A stretch of DNA of 64,000 nucleotides. Source: Thioalkalivibrio sulfidiphilus HL-EbGr7 (GTDB lineage Bacteria; Pseudomonadota; Gammaproteobacteria; Ectothiorhodospirales; Ectothiorhodospiraceae). A program made the position numbers and the translations under genes. Shown piece by piece: positions 43,916 to 51,169 of the stretch. Under the pieces are notes generated by a model that saw only the letters and a program-made list of their open reading frames with translations, was not told where the DNA came from and made no database searches. Positions within the stretch are counted from its first letter, which is position 1; each line of letters begins with the position of its first letter. The DNA lies in assembly GCF_000021985.1 (NCBI RefSeq), contig NC_011901.1, positions 1,984,001 through 2,048,000 on the forward strand, written 5' to 3'.

Positions 43916-44620
43916 ATGCGATTCAAGAAACCGCAGGTGCGTTACGCCGACACGCCGCAGCCTGCCACGCCGTACCAAGCTGCCGGCCAGGTATGGGACG
44001 ACCGTATCGGCTCGCCGCGCGTGCAGGCGAAGAACTGGCGCCTGATGGCCTTCGGCTGCCTCACCCTCGCGTTGCTGATGGCCGGCGGCCTGGTGTGGCG
44101 CTCCGCGCAGTCCTTTGTGACGCCCTACGTCGTGGAGGTGGACAACGCGGGCCAGGTGCGCGCAGTGGGCGAAGCCGCCACGCCATACAAGCCCAGCGAC
44201 GCACAGACCGCGTACCACCTAGGCCGCTTCATCGGCCTGGTTCGCTCGCTGTCCATCGACCCCATCGTCGTGCGCCAGAACTGGCTCGACGCCTACGACT
44301 ACACGACCGACAAGGGCGCGGCCGTGCTCAACGACTACGCGCGGGTCAACGACCCGTTCGCGCGCATCGGCAAGGAGTCGGTGACGGTGCAGATCACCAG
44401 CGTCGTGCGCGCCAGCGACACGTCTTTCAACGTGCGCTGGACAGAACGCCGCTACGTCAACGGCGCCGCGGCGGGACTGGATCGGTGGACGGCCGTGGTG
44501 TCCATCGTGCTCCAGCCGCCGCGCACCGAAGAACGCCTGCGCAAGAACCCCCTGGGCATCTACGTCAACGGCCTGTCGTGGAGCCGCGAACTGGATTCTT
44601 CCGAAGGAGCCAAGCCATGA
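43916..44620 (+). CDS. trbF: TrbF, VirB8-like protein
   Basis: This 234-aa bitopic inner-membrane protein has a cytoplasmic N-terminus, one helix (about 43-62, LMAFGCLTLALLMAGGLVWR) and a periplasmic NTF2-like VirB8 domain (SFNVRWTERRYVNGAAAG, then NPLGIYVNGLSWSREL). It acts as the assembly hub of the channel. It overlaps trbG by 4 bases. Confidence 0.94.
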   Translation: MRFKKPQVRYADTPQPATPYQAAGQVWDDRIGSPRVQAKNWRLMAFGCLTLALLMAGGLVWRSAQSFVTPYVVEVDNAGQVRAVGEAATPYKPSDAQTAYHLGRFIGLVRSLSIDPIVVRQNWLDAYDYTTDKGAAVLNDYARVNDPFARIGKESVTVQITSVVRASDTSFNVRWTERRYVNGAAAGLDRWTAVVSIVLQPPRTEERLRKNPLGIYVNGLSWSRELDSSEGAKP

Positions 44621-45609
44621 ATGATCTTTTCCGTAAATCCGCTTTGCCGGTGATCCTGCTTGCCTTGGCGGGCTGCGCCACGCAGGGCAAACCGCCGCCG
44701 ACCATCTCACTCGATGAGCCGGTACAGGCCCAGCCGCTGCCAGAGCCGCCCGCGCCGGTAGAGGTGGTGGCCGTGCCCGAGGTACTGCCGATGCCCGCGC
44801 AGTTGAAGCCGGCTCCCGAAGCCGAGGACGCCAAGCCTGTGCCGGAGCCGGCAGACGAGAAGGTGCGCGTTTCGCGTGCCAATGCCGAGGCGCGCGTCGC
44901 GCCCACGCGCGAGGGCTACGTCAACGCTATTCAGGTGTGGCCGTATAGCGATGGTGCGCTCTATCAGGTCTATGCGGCCGTGGGCCGCGTGACCGTGGTG
45001 TCGCTCCAGCCTGGCGAGGAACTAGTGACGGTGGCCGCCGGCGATACCGTGCGCTGGATCGTGGGCGACACGTCCAGCGGCAGCGGCGCCGACCTGCGCG
45101 TGAACGTGCTGGTGAAGCCCATCCGCTCGGGCCTCAAGACCAATCTCGTCATCACCACCAACCGCAGAACGTACCTGCTGGAGTTGGCTTCGACAGAAAA
45201 GACGTGGATGGCATCGGTGTCGTGGGAGTACCCGCGCGACCGGATGCTGGCCTTGCAGCGCCAGGCGCAAGCGGCCAGCACCGCAGCGCCGGTCGATAGC
45301 GGCCTGTCGCTGGAGAACCTGCGCTTCCGCTACGCGATCAGCGGCAGCAATCCGCCGTGGAAGCCGCTGCGCGCCTTCGACGACGGGCAGAAAGTCTATA
45401 TCCAGCTTCCCGCCGGCATCGCGCAGGGCGATCTTCCGCCGCTGTTCGTGATCGGGCCGGAAGGCGACGGGCAATTGGTCAATTACCGCTTCCGCTCGCC
45501 GTACTACATCGTGGATCGGCTGTTCGGAGCCGCCGAACTGCGCTTAGGTGGCGACAAGGGCGATGTGGTGCGAATCGAGCGCACGGATGGCGTGGCACGG
45601 AGGAACTGA
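44617..45609 (+). CDS. trbG: TrbG, VirB9-like outer-membrane-complex protein
   Basis: This 330-aa exported protein has a signal peptide ending in a lipobox-like ALAGC (Cys at about 18), a proline-rich linker (QPLPEPPAPVEVVAVPEVLP), and the VirB9 domain with KPIRSGLKTNLVITTNRRTY and WKPLRAFDDGQKVYIQLPAG. It belongs to the outer-membrane core ring with TrbI. The possible lipid anchor would replace a separate VirB7. Confidence 0.94.
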   Translation: MNDLFRKSALPVILLALAGCATQGKPPPTISLDEPVQAQPLPEPPAPVEVVAVPEVLPMPAQLKPAPEAEDAKPVPEPADEKVRVSRANAEARVAPTREGYVNAIQVWPYSDGALYQVYAAVGRVTVVSLQPGEELVTVAAGDTVRWIVGDTSSGSGADLRVNVLVKPIRSGLKTNLVITTNRRTYLLELASTEKTWMASVSWEYPRDRMLALQRQAQAASTAAPVDSGLSLENLRFRYAISGSNPPWKPLRAFDDGQKVYIQLPAGIAQGDLPPLFVIGPEGDGQLVNYRFRSPYYIVDRLFGAAELRLGGDKGDVVRIERTDGVARRN

Positions 45610-45611
45610 CC

Positions 45612-46886
45612 ATGAGCCAGGACGACACCCCCGACCTCGCCACGCCGCAGGCGGGCAAGGTCGCGCCCGAGGCGGTGGCGCTGCGCGCCCAGCCGCGCCC
45701 GGTCACGCGCCTGAACCGGCGCACGCTGGCCGTCCTTGTCGGCGGCCTGTCGGTCGCCGTGCTCGGGGCCACGATCTGGTCGCTGCAACCGCAACGGCGC
45801 GGCGCCAATGAGCAGACCGAGCTTTACAACGTCGATCGCGTGTCGAAGTCCGAAGGGCTGGATGGCCTGCCTTCGGACTACTCGAAGCTGCCGCCGAAGG
45901 TGTCCGAGCTGGGGCCGCCGCTGCCGGGTGATCTCGGCCCGGCCATCGTGAACTCGCAGCAGCCGGTGACGCCGACGTATGTACCGCCGGGCCATGATCC
46001 CGAGGATGCCTTGCGCAAGGAGGCCGACGCGGCAGCGGCCTCGTCGGTGTTCTTCCGCTCGGGCGGCCAAAGCCAGGCCGCCGCCACGGTGACGCAGGCG
46101 GTGCCGGGTGCGTCTGGTGGCGCAAGCACGCTGGCGGCCTTTGACCCGCTCGCCGCTGGGCCGGCCTCGACGGCGGCCCAGCCTGCCGACCCGACCGCCG
46201 TGCAGAACCGGCAAGACCAGAAGGAGGCGTTCCTGAAAGCAGGCTCTACGGAAACCCGCAATTCCGGCAATCTGGCGCTGCCGGTGTCGCCCTATCAGGT
46301 GATGGCCGGAACGGTGATCGCGGGCGCGCTGGTGACGGGCATCAAGTCCGACCTTCCGGGCGACGTGATCGCCACGGTGACGGAGCCGGTCTATGACACG
46401 GCCACGGGCAAGTTCCTGCTGATCCCGCAGGGATCGCGCATCCTCGGGCGCTACAACAGCCAGGTCAGCTACGGGCAGAGCCGTGTGCAGGTGGTGTGGA
46501 ACCGGGTCATCCTGCCCGATACGTCCTCGCTGACGCTCGACAGCCTTGTCGGCACCGACCCGGCCGGCTACGCCGGCCTGGAAGACGACGTGGACTGGCA
46601 TTGGAATCGCATCGTCGCGGGCGCGGTGCTGACGACGCTGCTGGGCGTGGGCGCCGAGCTGGCTGCGCCGGAGAACCGTCAGGACGGCAACCGGATCGTC
46701 ATCGCCGGGCGCGATAGCGCACAGGACAGCATCAATCAGGTCGGGCAGGAGATCACCCGGCGCAACATGAACATCCAGCCGACGCTGACCACGCGGCCGG
46801 GCCTGCCGGTGCGGATCATCGTCAATCGGGATCTGGTGCTTCGGCCCTACCAGCCACTGTTCTTCAATCGGGGAGCTTCGCAATGA
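45612..46886 (+). CDS. trbI: TrbI, VirB10-like core protein
   Basis: This 424-aa energy-sensing channel protein spans both membranes. It has a cytoplasmic tail, one helix (about 40-60), a proline/alanine-rich periplasmic linker and the C-terminal VirB10 beta-barrel domain (SPYQVMAGTVIAGALVTGIK, then LIPQGSRILGRYNSQVSYGQ and RIVAGAVLTTLLGVGAELAA). The last four bases overlap the DUF2274 gene. Confidence 0.95.
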   Translation: MSQDDTPDLATPQAGKVAPEAVALRAQPRPVTRLNRRTLAVLVGGLSVAVLGATIWSLQPQRRGANEQTELYNVDRVSKSEGLDGLPSDYSKLPPKVSELGPPLPGDLGPAIVNSQQPVTPTYVPPGHDPEDALRKEADAAAASSVFFRSGGQSQAAATVTQAVPGASGGASTLAAFDPLAAGPASTAAQPADPTAVQNRQDQKEAFLKAGSTETRNSGNLALPVSPYQVMAGTVIAGALVTGIKSDLPGDVIATVTEPVYDTATGKFLLIPQGSRILGRYNSQVSYGQSRVQVVWNRVILPDTSSLTLDSLVGTDPAGYAGLEDDVDWHWNRIVAGAVLTTLLGVGAELAAPENRQDGNRIVIAGRDSAQDSINQVGQEITRRNMNIQPTLTTRPGLPVRIIVNRDLVLRPYQPLFFNRGASQ

Positions 46887-47125
46887 GCGCGACCAAGAAG
46901 CTGCGGCTCGGGCCGCTGCCCAAGACCGAGAACGTCAAGTTGACCTTTGCCTGCCCGGCCAGTCTGAAAGCCGACCTCGACCGCTACGCCGCGATGCACG
47001 CGCAGGCGTATGGCGAGGTGGTCGATGCAGAGAAGTTGATCCCGCACATGCTGGAGGCGTTCATGGCGGGGGATCGGGGCTTCAAGCGCACACAGTCCAA
47101 AAACGGGAAAGCCGCCCCTGCGTGA
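46883..47125 (+). CDS. DUF2274 protein
   Basis: This 80-aa protein always seems to follow trbI in this family of elements. KLRLGPLPKTENVKLTFACP and LKADLDRYAAMHAQAYGEVV show a ribbon-helix-helix-like pattern, so a small DNA-binding regulator is possible. It is the last gene of the mating operon. Its stop lies inside a GC-rich hairpin, which also serves as the terminator for the tRNA-Leu gene on the other strand. Confidence 0.85.
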   Translation: MSATKKLRLGPLPKTENVKLTFACPASLKADLDRYAAMHAQAYGEVVDAEKLIPHMLEAFMAGDRGFKRTQSKNGKAAPA

Positions 47126-47136
47126 ACAGGGGCGGC
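47096..47136 (-). terminator. Terminator behind the ICE tRNA-Leu, shared with the trb operon
   Basis: GCCGCCCCTG (47111-47120) and CAGGGGCGGC (47127-47136) form a perfect 10-bp stem. In the minus direction it is followed by TTTCCCGTTTTTGG, a T-rich tail, so it should end the tRNA-Leu transcript just after the CCA. In the plus direction it overlaps the DUF2274 stop and has no T run. Confidence 0.75.
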
Positions 47137-47143
47137 TCTGGAT

Positions 47144-47461
47144 TGGTGCCCGAGGCCGGAATCGAACCGGCACGCCTTTCGGCGAGGGATTTTCTTACCA
47201 CTTCGACTTTCGCCGCCGCCTTGCTCAACGCAGGGCGTTCGTGGTCTGGAGCACGCCTTCACCATAGCCTTGCGGCCGTAGGTGCCCGCCGTCTGCTCTC
47301 TACACCTTCCCAAGCTGTGGCTTGGGCTTGGCTCGGCGTTGGCTCGGGTGCAAAAGCATCCAGGGCGTTCGCCGACTTTGACGGGCTTCACTTCGGGCGT
47401 TTCCCCCCGAAGGCTCAAATTGTTCAAGTCCCTTGTGTCTACCGATTTCACCACTCGGGCG
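47144..47461 (-). tRNA. tRNA-Leu(UAA) with a group I intron, carried by the ICE
   Basis: The 5' exon is 47461-47427 (35 nt, GCCCGAGTGGTGAAATCGGT then AGACACAAGGGACTT) and the 3' exon 47193-47144 (50 nt, AAAATCCCTCGCCG to CTCGGGCACCA). Joined, they give an 85-nt tRNA with a 7-bp acceptor stem (GCCCGAG/CTCGGGC), an anticodon stem AGGGA/TCCCT, loop CTTAAAA (anticodon UAA), a long variable arm and a normal T arm (GCCGGTTCGATTCCGGC); the CCA is encoded. A 233-nt intron sits between U34 and A35. It differs from the host leuZ in many positions, so it is not a duplicate. It lies on the same strand as leuZ, 161 bases beyond the broken end, so it may be transcribed by the host tRNA promoter. Confidence 0.88.
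47194..47426 (-). ncRNA. Group I self-splicing intron in tRNA-Leu(UAA)
   Basis: The 233-nt intron follows U34 and ends in G (TGGTAAG), as group I introns do. P1 is clear: exon CUU plus intron GAA pairs with UUUGAG, giving a U-G wobble at the 5' splice site and a CAA loop. P2 is CTTCGGG with CCCGAAG. Further in, GCCAACGCCGAGCCAAGCC resembles the P4/P6 (Q) region and AAGGTGTAGAGAGCAGACGG the P7 (R) region of plastid/cyanobacterial trnL introns, which have CAATCCTGAGCCAAATC and AGGTGCAGAGACTCAATGG. No protein is encoded. The insertion point is identical to that of those trnL introns. Splicing itself is not shown. Confidence 0.85.
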
Positions 47462-47501
47462 TAGTGCTCAACGCACCGAAAACACCTACCTCCATCTACT
47501 G

Positions 47502-47520
47502 GCGCCTAGCTGGCCCCTGA
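47502..47520. repeat. Right-end copy of 19-bp end repeat
   Basis: GGCGCCTAGCTGGCCCCTG matches 4538-4556 in 17 of 19 bases, in the same orientation. It lies between the ICE tRNA-Leu and attR, about 100 bases inside the core. Confidence 0.5.
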
Positions 47521-47622
47521 TCGTCAAGCCAAGCAGCAAAGCTACAGCATGGACGCTCGCAAACCGTTGTCGCTATTGACCTTCTGGCTCGGTAGTTCTA
47601 GCAGAAAGGACTTGACAAAACA

Positions 47623-47631
47623 GATTTTAAG
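47623..47631. repeat. attR core (GATTTTAAG)
   Basis: This is the right copy of the 9-bp core, at the break in the host tRNA-Leu. Below it, ICE sequence continues as ACAAAACA instead of the expected CCGGGG of the tRNA 3' half. Confidence 0.85.
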
Positions 47632-47663
47632 TCCCCTGCGTCTACCAGTTCCGCCATCCGGGC
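47623..47663 (-). pseudogene. leuZ: 5' half of host tRNA-Leu(UAA), leuZ
   Basis: On the minus strand this reads GCCCGGATGGCGGAACTGGT then AGACGCAGGGGACTTAAAATC: acceptor 5' strand, D arm, anticodon stem and loop with anticodon UAA. It then breaks off. The rest is at 4354-4406, 43 kb away. It keeps its place after tRNA-Gly and tRNA-Cys, as glyW-cysT-leuZ of Escherichia coli. As it stands it cannot form a tRNA, so the cell needs another source of tRNA-Leu(UAA). Confidence 0.92.
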
Positions 47664-47734
47664 TGAATCGAAAAGGCAGGCAGACGGCATTGTAGCCGCT
47701 TGCAGCAGACCGCGCGAAAGACATCAGGGAAAAG

Positions 47735-47808
47735 TGGAGGCTGGGGTCGGAATCGAACCGGCGTACACGGCTTTGCAGGCCGCTGCATAACCACTCTGCC
47801 ACCCAGCC
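47735..47808 (-). tRNA. cysT: tRNA-Cys(GCA)
   Basis: The 74-nt gene runs GGCTGGGTGGCAGAGTGGTT to CCCAGCCTCCA, with loop CTGCAAA (anticodon GCA), a short variable loop and T arm GCCGGTTCGATTCCGAC. CCA is encoded. It is the middle member of the Gly-Cys-Leu cluster behind pgsA. Confidence 0.95.
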
Positions 47809-47850
47809 GGGTGCGGGAAGAGGCGCAAATCATAGCACCCCTGTCCCGAA

Positions 47851-47879
47851 AACAAAAAACCTCGGCAGAACCGAGGTTT
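47851..47879 (-). terminator. Hairpin with T tail between tRNA-Gly and tRNA-Cys
   Basis: In the minus direction AACCTCGG and CCGAGGTT pair around a 5-base loop, followed by TTTTGTTTT. It looks like a full intrinsic terminator within the tRNA cluster, so tRNA-Cys and leuZ may depend on read-through, on processing, or on their own promoter. Confidence 0.75.
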
Positions 47880-47886
47880 GAGAATC

Positions 47887-47962
<76 letters not shown>

Positions 47963-48037
47963 TTGGGAGCGCGTATTCTATGGATCCTTGCAGTTTTGTG
48001 TCAAGGGGGGATTCTTGCAAGGATGAAGCTGCCTGCG

Positions 48038-48595
48038 TCAGGCCGCGTTCACCCTGCGCAGGGCGGCGCGCAGGTACTGGATCATGGACCACAGGGTCAG
48101 TGCAGCAGCCGCGTAGAGCAGCACCAGGCCCAGGGTGTGTAGGTCATACCCCAGCACCGGCTGCTGATAGAGCAGCAGGAAGATGGCGACCATCTGCGCG
48201 GTGGTCTTCACCTTGCCCAGACTCGAGACCGCCACCTTGCCCCGCTGACCGATTTCCGCCATCCATTCCCGCAGGGCGGAGATGGCGATCTCCCGGCCGA
48301 TGATGACGATGGCCGCGGCGGCCAGCAGCACACCGCCCATCTTGTCCACCAGCAGCACCAGGGCCGCGGCCACCATCAGCTTGTCGGCCACGGGATCGAG
48401 AAAGGCGCCGAAGCGGGAGGTCTGGCCCAGCTTGCGCGCCAGGTACCCGTCCAGCCAGTCGGTCAGGCCCGCCAGGGCGAAGATGGCGGCGCTGGCCGGC
48501 CCGGACCAGGACACGGGCAGGTAGAACACCACCACGATCAGGGGTATGAGGGCGATGCGCAGCCAGGTGAGCAGGTTGGGTATGTTCAATGTCAT
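48038..48595 (-). CDS. pgsA: PgsA, CDP-diacylglycerol-glycerol-3-phosphate phosphatidyltransferase
   Basis: This 185-aa inner-membrane enzyme makes phosphatidylglycerol phosphate, the first step to phosphatidylglycerol and cardiolipin. The catalytic CDP-alcohol phosphotransferase signature is complete: DWLDGYLARKLGQTSRFGAF followed by LDPVADK. Several membrane helices follow. It is 6 bases after uvrC and followed by the tRNA cluster, the conserved gammaproteobacterial order. Confidence 0.95.
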   Translation of the reverse strand: MTLNIPNLLTWLRIALIPLIVVVFYLPVSWSGPASAAIFALAGLTDWLDGYLARKLGQTSRFGAFLDPVADKLMVAAALVLLVDKMGGVLLAAAAIVIIGREIAISALREWMAEIGQRGKVAVSSLGKVKTTAQMVAIFLLLYQQPVLGYDLHTLGLVLLYAAAALTLWSMIQYLRAALRRVNAA

Positions 48596-48601
48596 CGAGA
48601 T

Positions 48602-50431
48602 TCAGCCTTCATGAAAGCTGTCGTAGATCTGCTGTGCCAGCTTCCGGCTGATGCCCGGGACCTTGGACAGCTCGGCCACGCCGGCCCGGCTCACGCCGCG
48701 CAGCCCGCCGAAATGCTTGAGTAACTGCTGGCGACGCTTCGGGCCCATGCCGGGGATCTGCTCCAGGGGAGAAGCGGTGCGCGCCTTGGCACGTCGCTGG
48801 CGGTGGCCAGTGATGGCGAATCGGTGCGCCTCGTCGCGGATCTGTTGGATGAGATGCAGGGCACTGGAGCCCGGCGGCAGTATAGTCGGGCGCTCGGAGT
48901 CGCTCAACACGAGGGTCTCGAGCCCCGGCTTGCGGTCCGCCCCCTTCGCCACGCCCACCACGCTCACCCCCTGGACCTGCAGTTCCTCCAGCACCTCCAG
49001 GGCCTGGCGCACCTGGCCCTTGCCGCCGTCGATGAACAGCACGTCCGGCAGACGCCCCTCGCCCTCCTTGAGGCGCGTGTAGCGCCGCTGCAGGGCCTGG
49101 CGCATGGCGGCGTAGTCATCCCCAGGGGTGATGCCCTCGATGTTGAAGCGCCGGTAGTCGGACTTCACCGGCCCCTCGGCATCGAACACCACGCAGGAGG
49201 CCACGGTGAGCTCTCCCTGGGTATGGCTGATGTCGAAACACTCCATCCGCGAAGGCAACTCGTCCAGGTCCAGGGCCTCGGCCAGGGCCTCCAGGCGCTC
49301 GCGCATGCCGGCGCGGCTGGCGAGCCGGGTGCGCAGGGCCAGTTCCGCGTTGCGCTCGGCCATCTCCAGCCAGCGGGCCCGCTCGCCGCGCACGTTCCAG
49401 CTCAGGCTCACCGCCCTGCCCCGGCGCTCACCGAGCACCTCCGTGAGCACCTCCGCGTCCTCCGGGACATGGCTCAGGATGATCTCCGCGGGCACCTCGC
49501 GGCTCAGGTAATACTGGGCCAGGAAGGCGCTGATCAGTTCCTCGGCACTGGTGTCCTCGGGCACGCTGGGGAACAGGGCCTTGTTGCCCAGGTGGTGTCC
49601 GCCGCGCACGAAGAACACCTGCACGCAGGCCTGACCGGAGGCCTGGTGACAGGCGATGATGTCCACGTCGCCACCCGCGCCGCTGATGTACTGCTGCTCG
49701 GAGATCTGTCGCAGCCGGGTGATCTGGTCCCGGTAACGGGCCGCCTCCTCGAAGGCGAGTCGCTCGGAGGCCTGCTCCATGCGCACCACCAGGTCGCGGA
49801 TCACCGCCTCGCTCTTGCCCTCCAGGAACTGCACCGCGTGTTCCACGTCCTGCCGGTAGGTGGCCTCGTTGACGAGCCCTACGCAGGGCGCGGTGCAGCG
49901 CCGGATCTGGTACTGCAGGCAGGGCCGGGAGCGGTTCTGGAAGAAGCTGTCCTCGCACTGGCGCACCAGGAACAGCTTCTGCAGCAGGTTCAGGGTCTCG
50001 CGCACCGCCCCCGCCGAGGGATAGGGGCCGAAGTAGCGGCCGCCGGGCTTGCGCGCGCCCCGGTGGAAGGTCAGGCGCGGGAAGGCGTGGTCGGTGACCA
50101 GGATGTAGGGGTAACTCTTGTCGTCCCGCAGCAGCACGTTGTAGCGGGGCCGGTGCTCCTTGATGAGGTTGCTCTCCAGCAGCAGGGCCTCGGCCTCGGT
50201 GCGGGTGACGGTGACCTCGATGTTGTGGATCTGGCTCACCATGGAGCGGATCCGCGCGCTGCTCACGTTGCTGCGGAAATAGCTGGCGACCCGTTTCTTC
50301 AGGTCCTTGGCCTTGCCCACGTAGAGCACCTCCCCCGCCCCGCCCAGCATCCGGTACACCCCCGGACGATGGGTCAGGGTGCGCAGGAAGCTGGCGGGAT
50401 CGAAGGGTGCGGCCTCGTACTGCTCGCTCAT
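48602..50431 (-). CDS. uvrC: UvrC excinuclease subunit
   Basis: This 609-aa protein makes both incisions around bulky DNA lesions in the UvrABC system. The GIY-YIG nuclease is at the N-terminus (GVYRMLGGAGEVLYVGKAKD), a UVR motif lies near residue 200, the RNase H-like 5' nuclease domain is in the middle (FIDGGKGQVRQALEVLEELQ), and tandem helix-hairpin-helix motifs are at the end (IPGMGPKRRQQLLKHFGG). Length and motifs are normal. The start MSEQYEAAPFDP overlaps nothing; udg lies 20 bases upstream. Confidence 0.96.
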   Translation of the reverse strand: MSEQYEAAPFDPASFLRTLTHRPGVYRMLGGAGEVLYVGKAKDLKKRVASYFRSNVSSARIRSMVSQIHNIEVTVTRTEAEALLLESNLIKEHRPRYNVLLRDDKSYPYILVTDHAFPRLTFHRGARKPGGRYFGPYPSAGAVRETLNLLQKLFLVRQCEDSFFQNRSRPCLQYQIRRCTAPCVGLVNEATYRQDVEHAVQFLEGKSEAVIRDLVVRMEQASERLAFEEAARYRDQITRLRQISEQQYISGAGGDVDIIACHQASGQACVQVFFVRGGHHLGNKALFPSVPEDTSAEELISAFLAQYYLSREVPAEIILSHVPEDAEVLTEVLGERRGRAVSLSWNVRGERARWLEMAERNAELALRTRLASRAGMRERLEALAEALDLDELPSRMECFDISHTQGELTVASCVVFDAEGPVKSDYRRFNIEGITPGDDYAAMRQALQRRYTRLKEGEGRLPDVLFIDGGKGQVRQALEVLEELQVQGVSVVGVAKGADRKPGLETLVLSDSERPTILPPGSSALHLIQQIRDEAHRFAITGHRQRRAKARTASPLEQIPGMGPKRRQQLLKHFGGLRGVSRAGVAELSKVPGISRKLAQQIYDSFHEG

Positions 50432-50450
50432 GGACGCCGGGGGTCGGTTG

Positions 50451-51107
50451 TCAGGCGCGCCGCTGCCGGGCCAGCGCTTCGGGCAGCCGCTCGCGGATGC
50501 GGGCGAACACCGCCTGGAACATCTCGGGGGTCAGGCGCCGGGTCTGGGTGTTGTAGCGGCTGCAGTGGTAGGAATCGATCAGGGTCAGGCCGTCGAGTTC
50601 ATGTTCGGCGCCATGGCCGAAGCGGTGCGCGCTGGCCTTGATCCCCAGGGCGCGCAGGACGGCATTGTGGGCGATGGTGCCCAGGGCCAGGACCACCGCG
50701 TCCCGGGGCAGGCCCCTGAGTTCCACGGCCAGGTAATCGTTGCAGCACACCACCTCGCCGGTCTCCGGCTTGTTGGCCGGCGGCAGGCACTTCACCGCGT
50801 TGGTGATGCGGCAATCACTGAGCACCAGCCCGTCGTCGGCGGACACCGATTCCGGGCGACTGGCAAAGCCGAAGCGGTGCAGGGTCTCGTAGAGCAGGAT
50901 GCCGGCGTAGTCGCCGGTGAAGGGCCGTCCCGAGGCGTTGGCGCCGTGCATGCCCGGGGCCAGGCCAACGATCAGCAGCCGGGCTTCGGGATCACCGAAA
51001 GGCGCCACGGGGGCATTGTGATACCCGGGGTGTTTCTGGCGCAGGTCGGCCAGAAACCCGCTCAGGCGCGGGCAGCGGGTGCAGTGGGGATCGAAGTGGG
51101 TTTCCAT
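50451..51107 (-). CDS. Family 5 uracil-DNA glycosylase (UDGb type)
   Basis: The 218-aa protein carries the two family 5 active-site motifs: GLAPGMHGANASGRPFTGDY and SYHCSRYNTQTRRLTPEMF. Cysteines for a 4Fe-4S cluster are visible in DPHCTRCPRL and in VKCLPP and CCNDYL. Members remove uracil and other deaminated bases from DNA. It stands directly upstream of uvrC, which gives a small DNA repair group with uvrY as regulator. Confidence 0.9.
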   Translation of the reverse strand: METHFDPHCTRCPRLSGFLADLRQKHPGYHNAPVAPFGDPEARLLIVGLAPGMHGANASGRPFTGDYAGILLYETLHRFGFASRPESVSADDGLVLSDCRITNAVKCLPPANKPETGEVVCCNDYLAVELRGLPRDAVVLALGTIAHNAVLRALGIKASAHRFGHGAEHELDGLTLIDSYHCSRYNTQTRRLTPEMFQAVFARIRERLPEALARQRRA

Positions 51108-51169
51108 GGCGTCATGCTACCACGGCAGTGGGCCCTGCCGGCCGGGACAGAAGGCCTGGGGCTAGCCTG

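Larger units (their letters stand above)
4407..47631. mobile_element. Tn4371-type ICE in leuZ, with kdp cargo and an intron-containing tRNA-Leu
   Basis: This 43.2-kb element is bounded by the GATTTTAAG repeat in the split host tRNA-Leu(UAA). Integrase lies at the left end, mating genes at the right, with replication and partition genes (repA, iterons, parA) between. The order int, radC, DUF932, ParB-like, DUF736, DUF2958, DUF2285, HTH, repA, parA, DUF2840, traF, relaxase, LysR, traG, copG, trbB-I, DUF2274 is that of the Tn4371 ICE family. The family is usually described with a TTTTTCAT-like target, so a tRNA anticodon-loop target is atypical. Cargo is an RloC-like ATPase gene (AT-rich) and a kdp potassium operon. 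All mating genes look intact. Confidence 0.93.

Noticed and set aside
47427-47433. Anticodon CAA for the ICE tRNA-Leu from the exon end GGGACTTGA
   Set aside because: The bases GA belong to the intron. With the splice site after CTT and the 3' exon AAAATCCC, the anticodon is UAA.
47144-47461. Reading the ICE tRNA-Leu halves as two unrelated tRNA fragments or as another island boundary
   Set aside because: The halves pair with each other (GCCCGAG/CTCGGGC, AGGGA/TCCCT), lie in the right order and strand, and the insert has intron-type P1 and core words.
4354-47663. TTTTTCAT-type attachment sites expected for Tn4371
   Set aside because: The junctions are defined by GATTTTAAG within the split tRNA-Leu; no TTTTTCAT pair was found at the ends.
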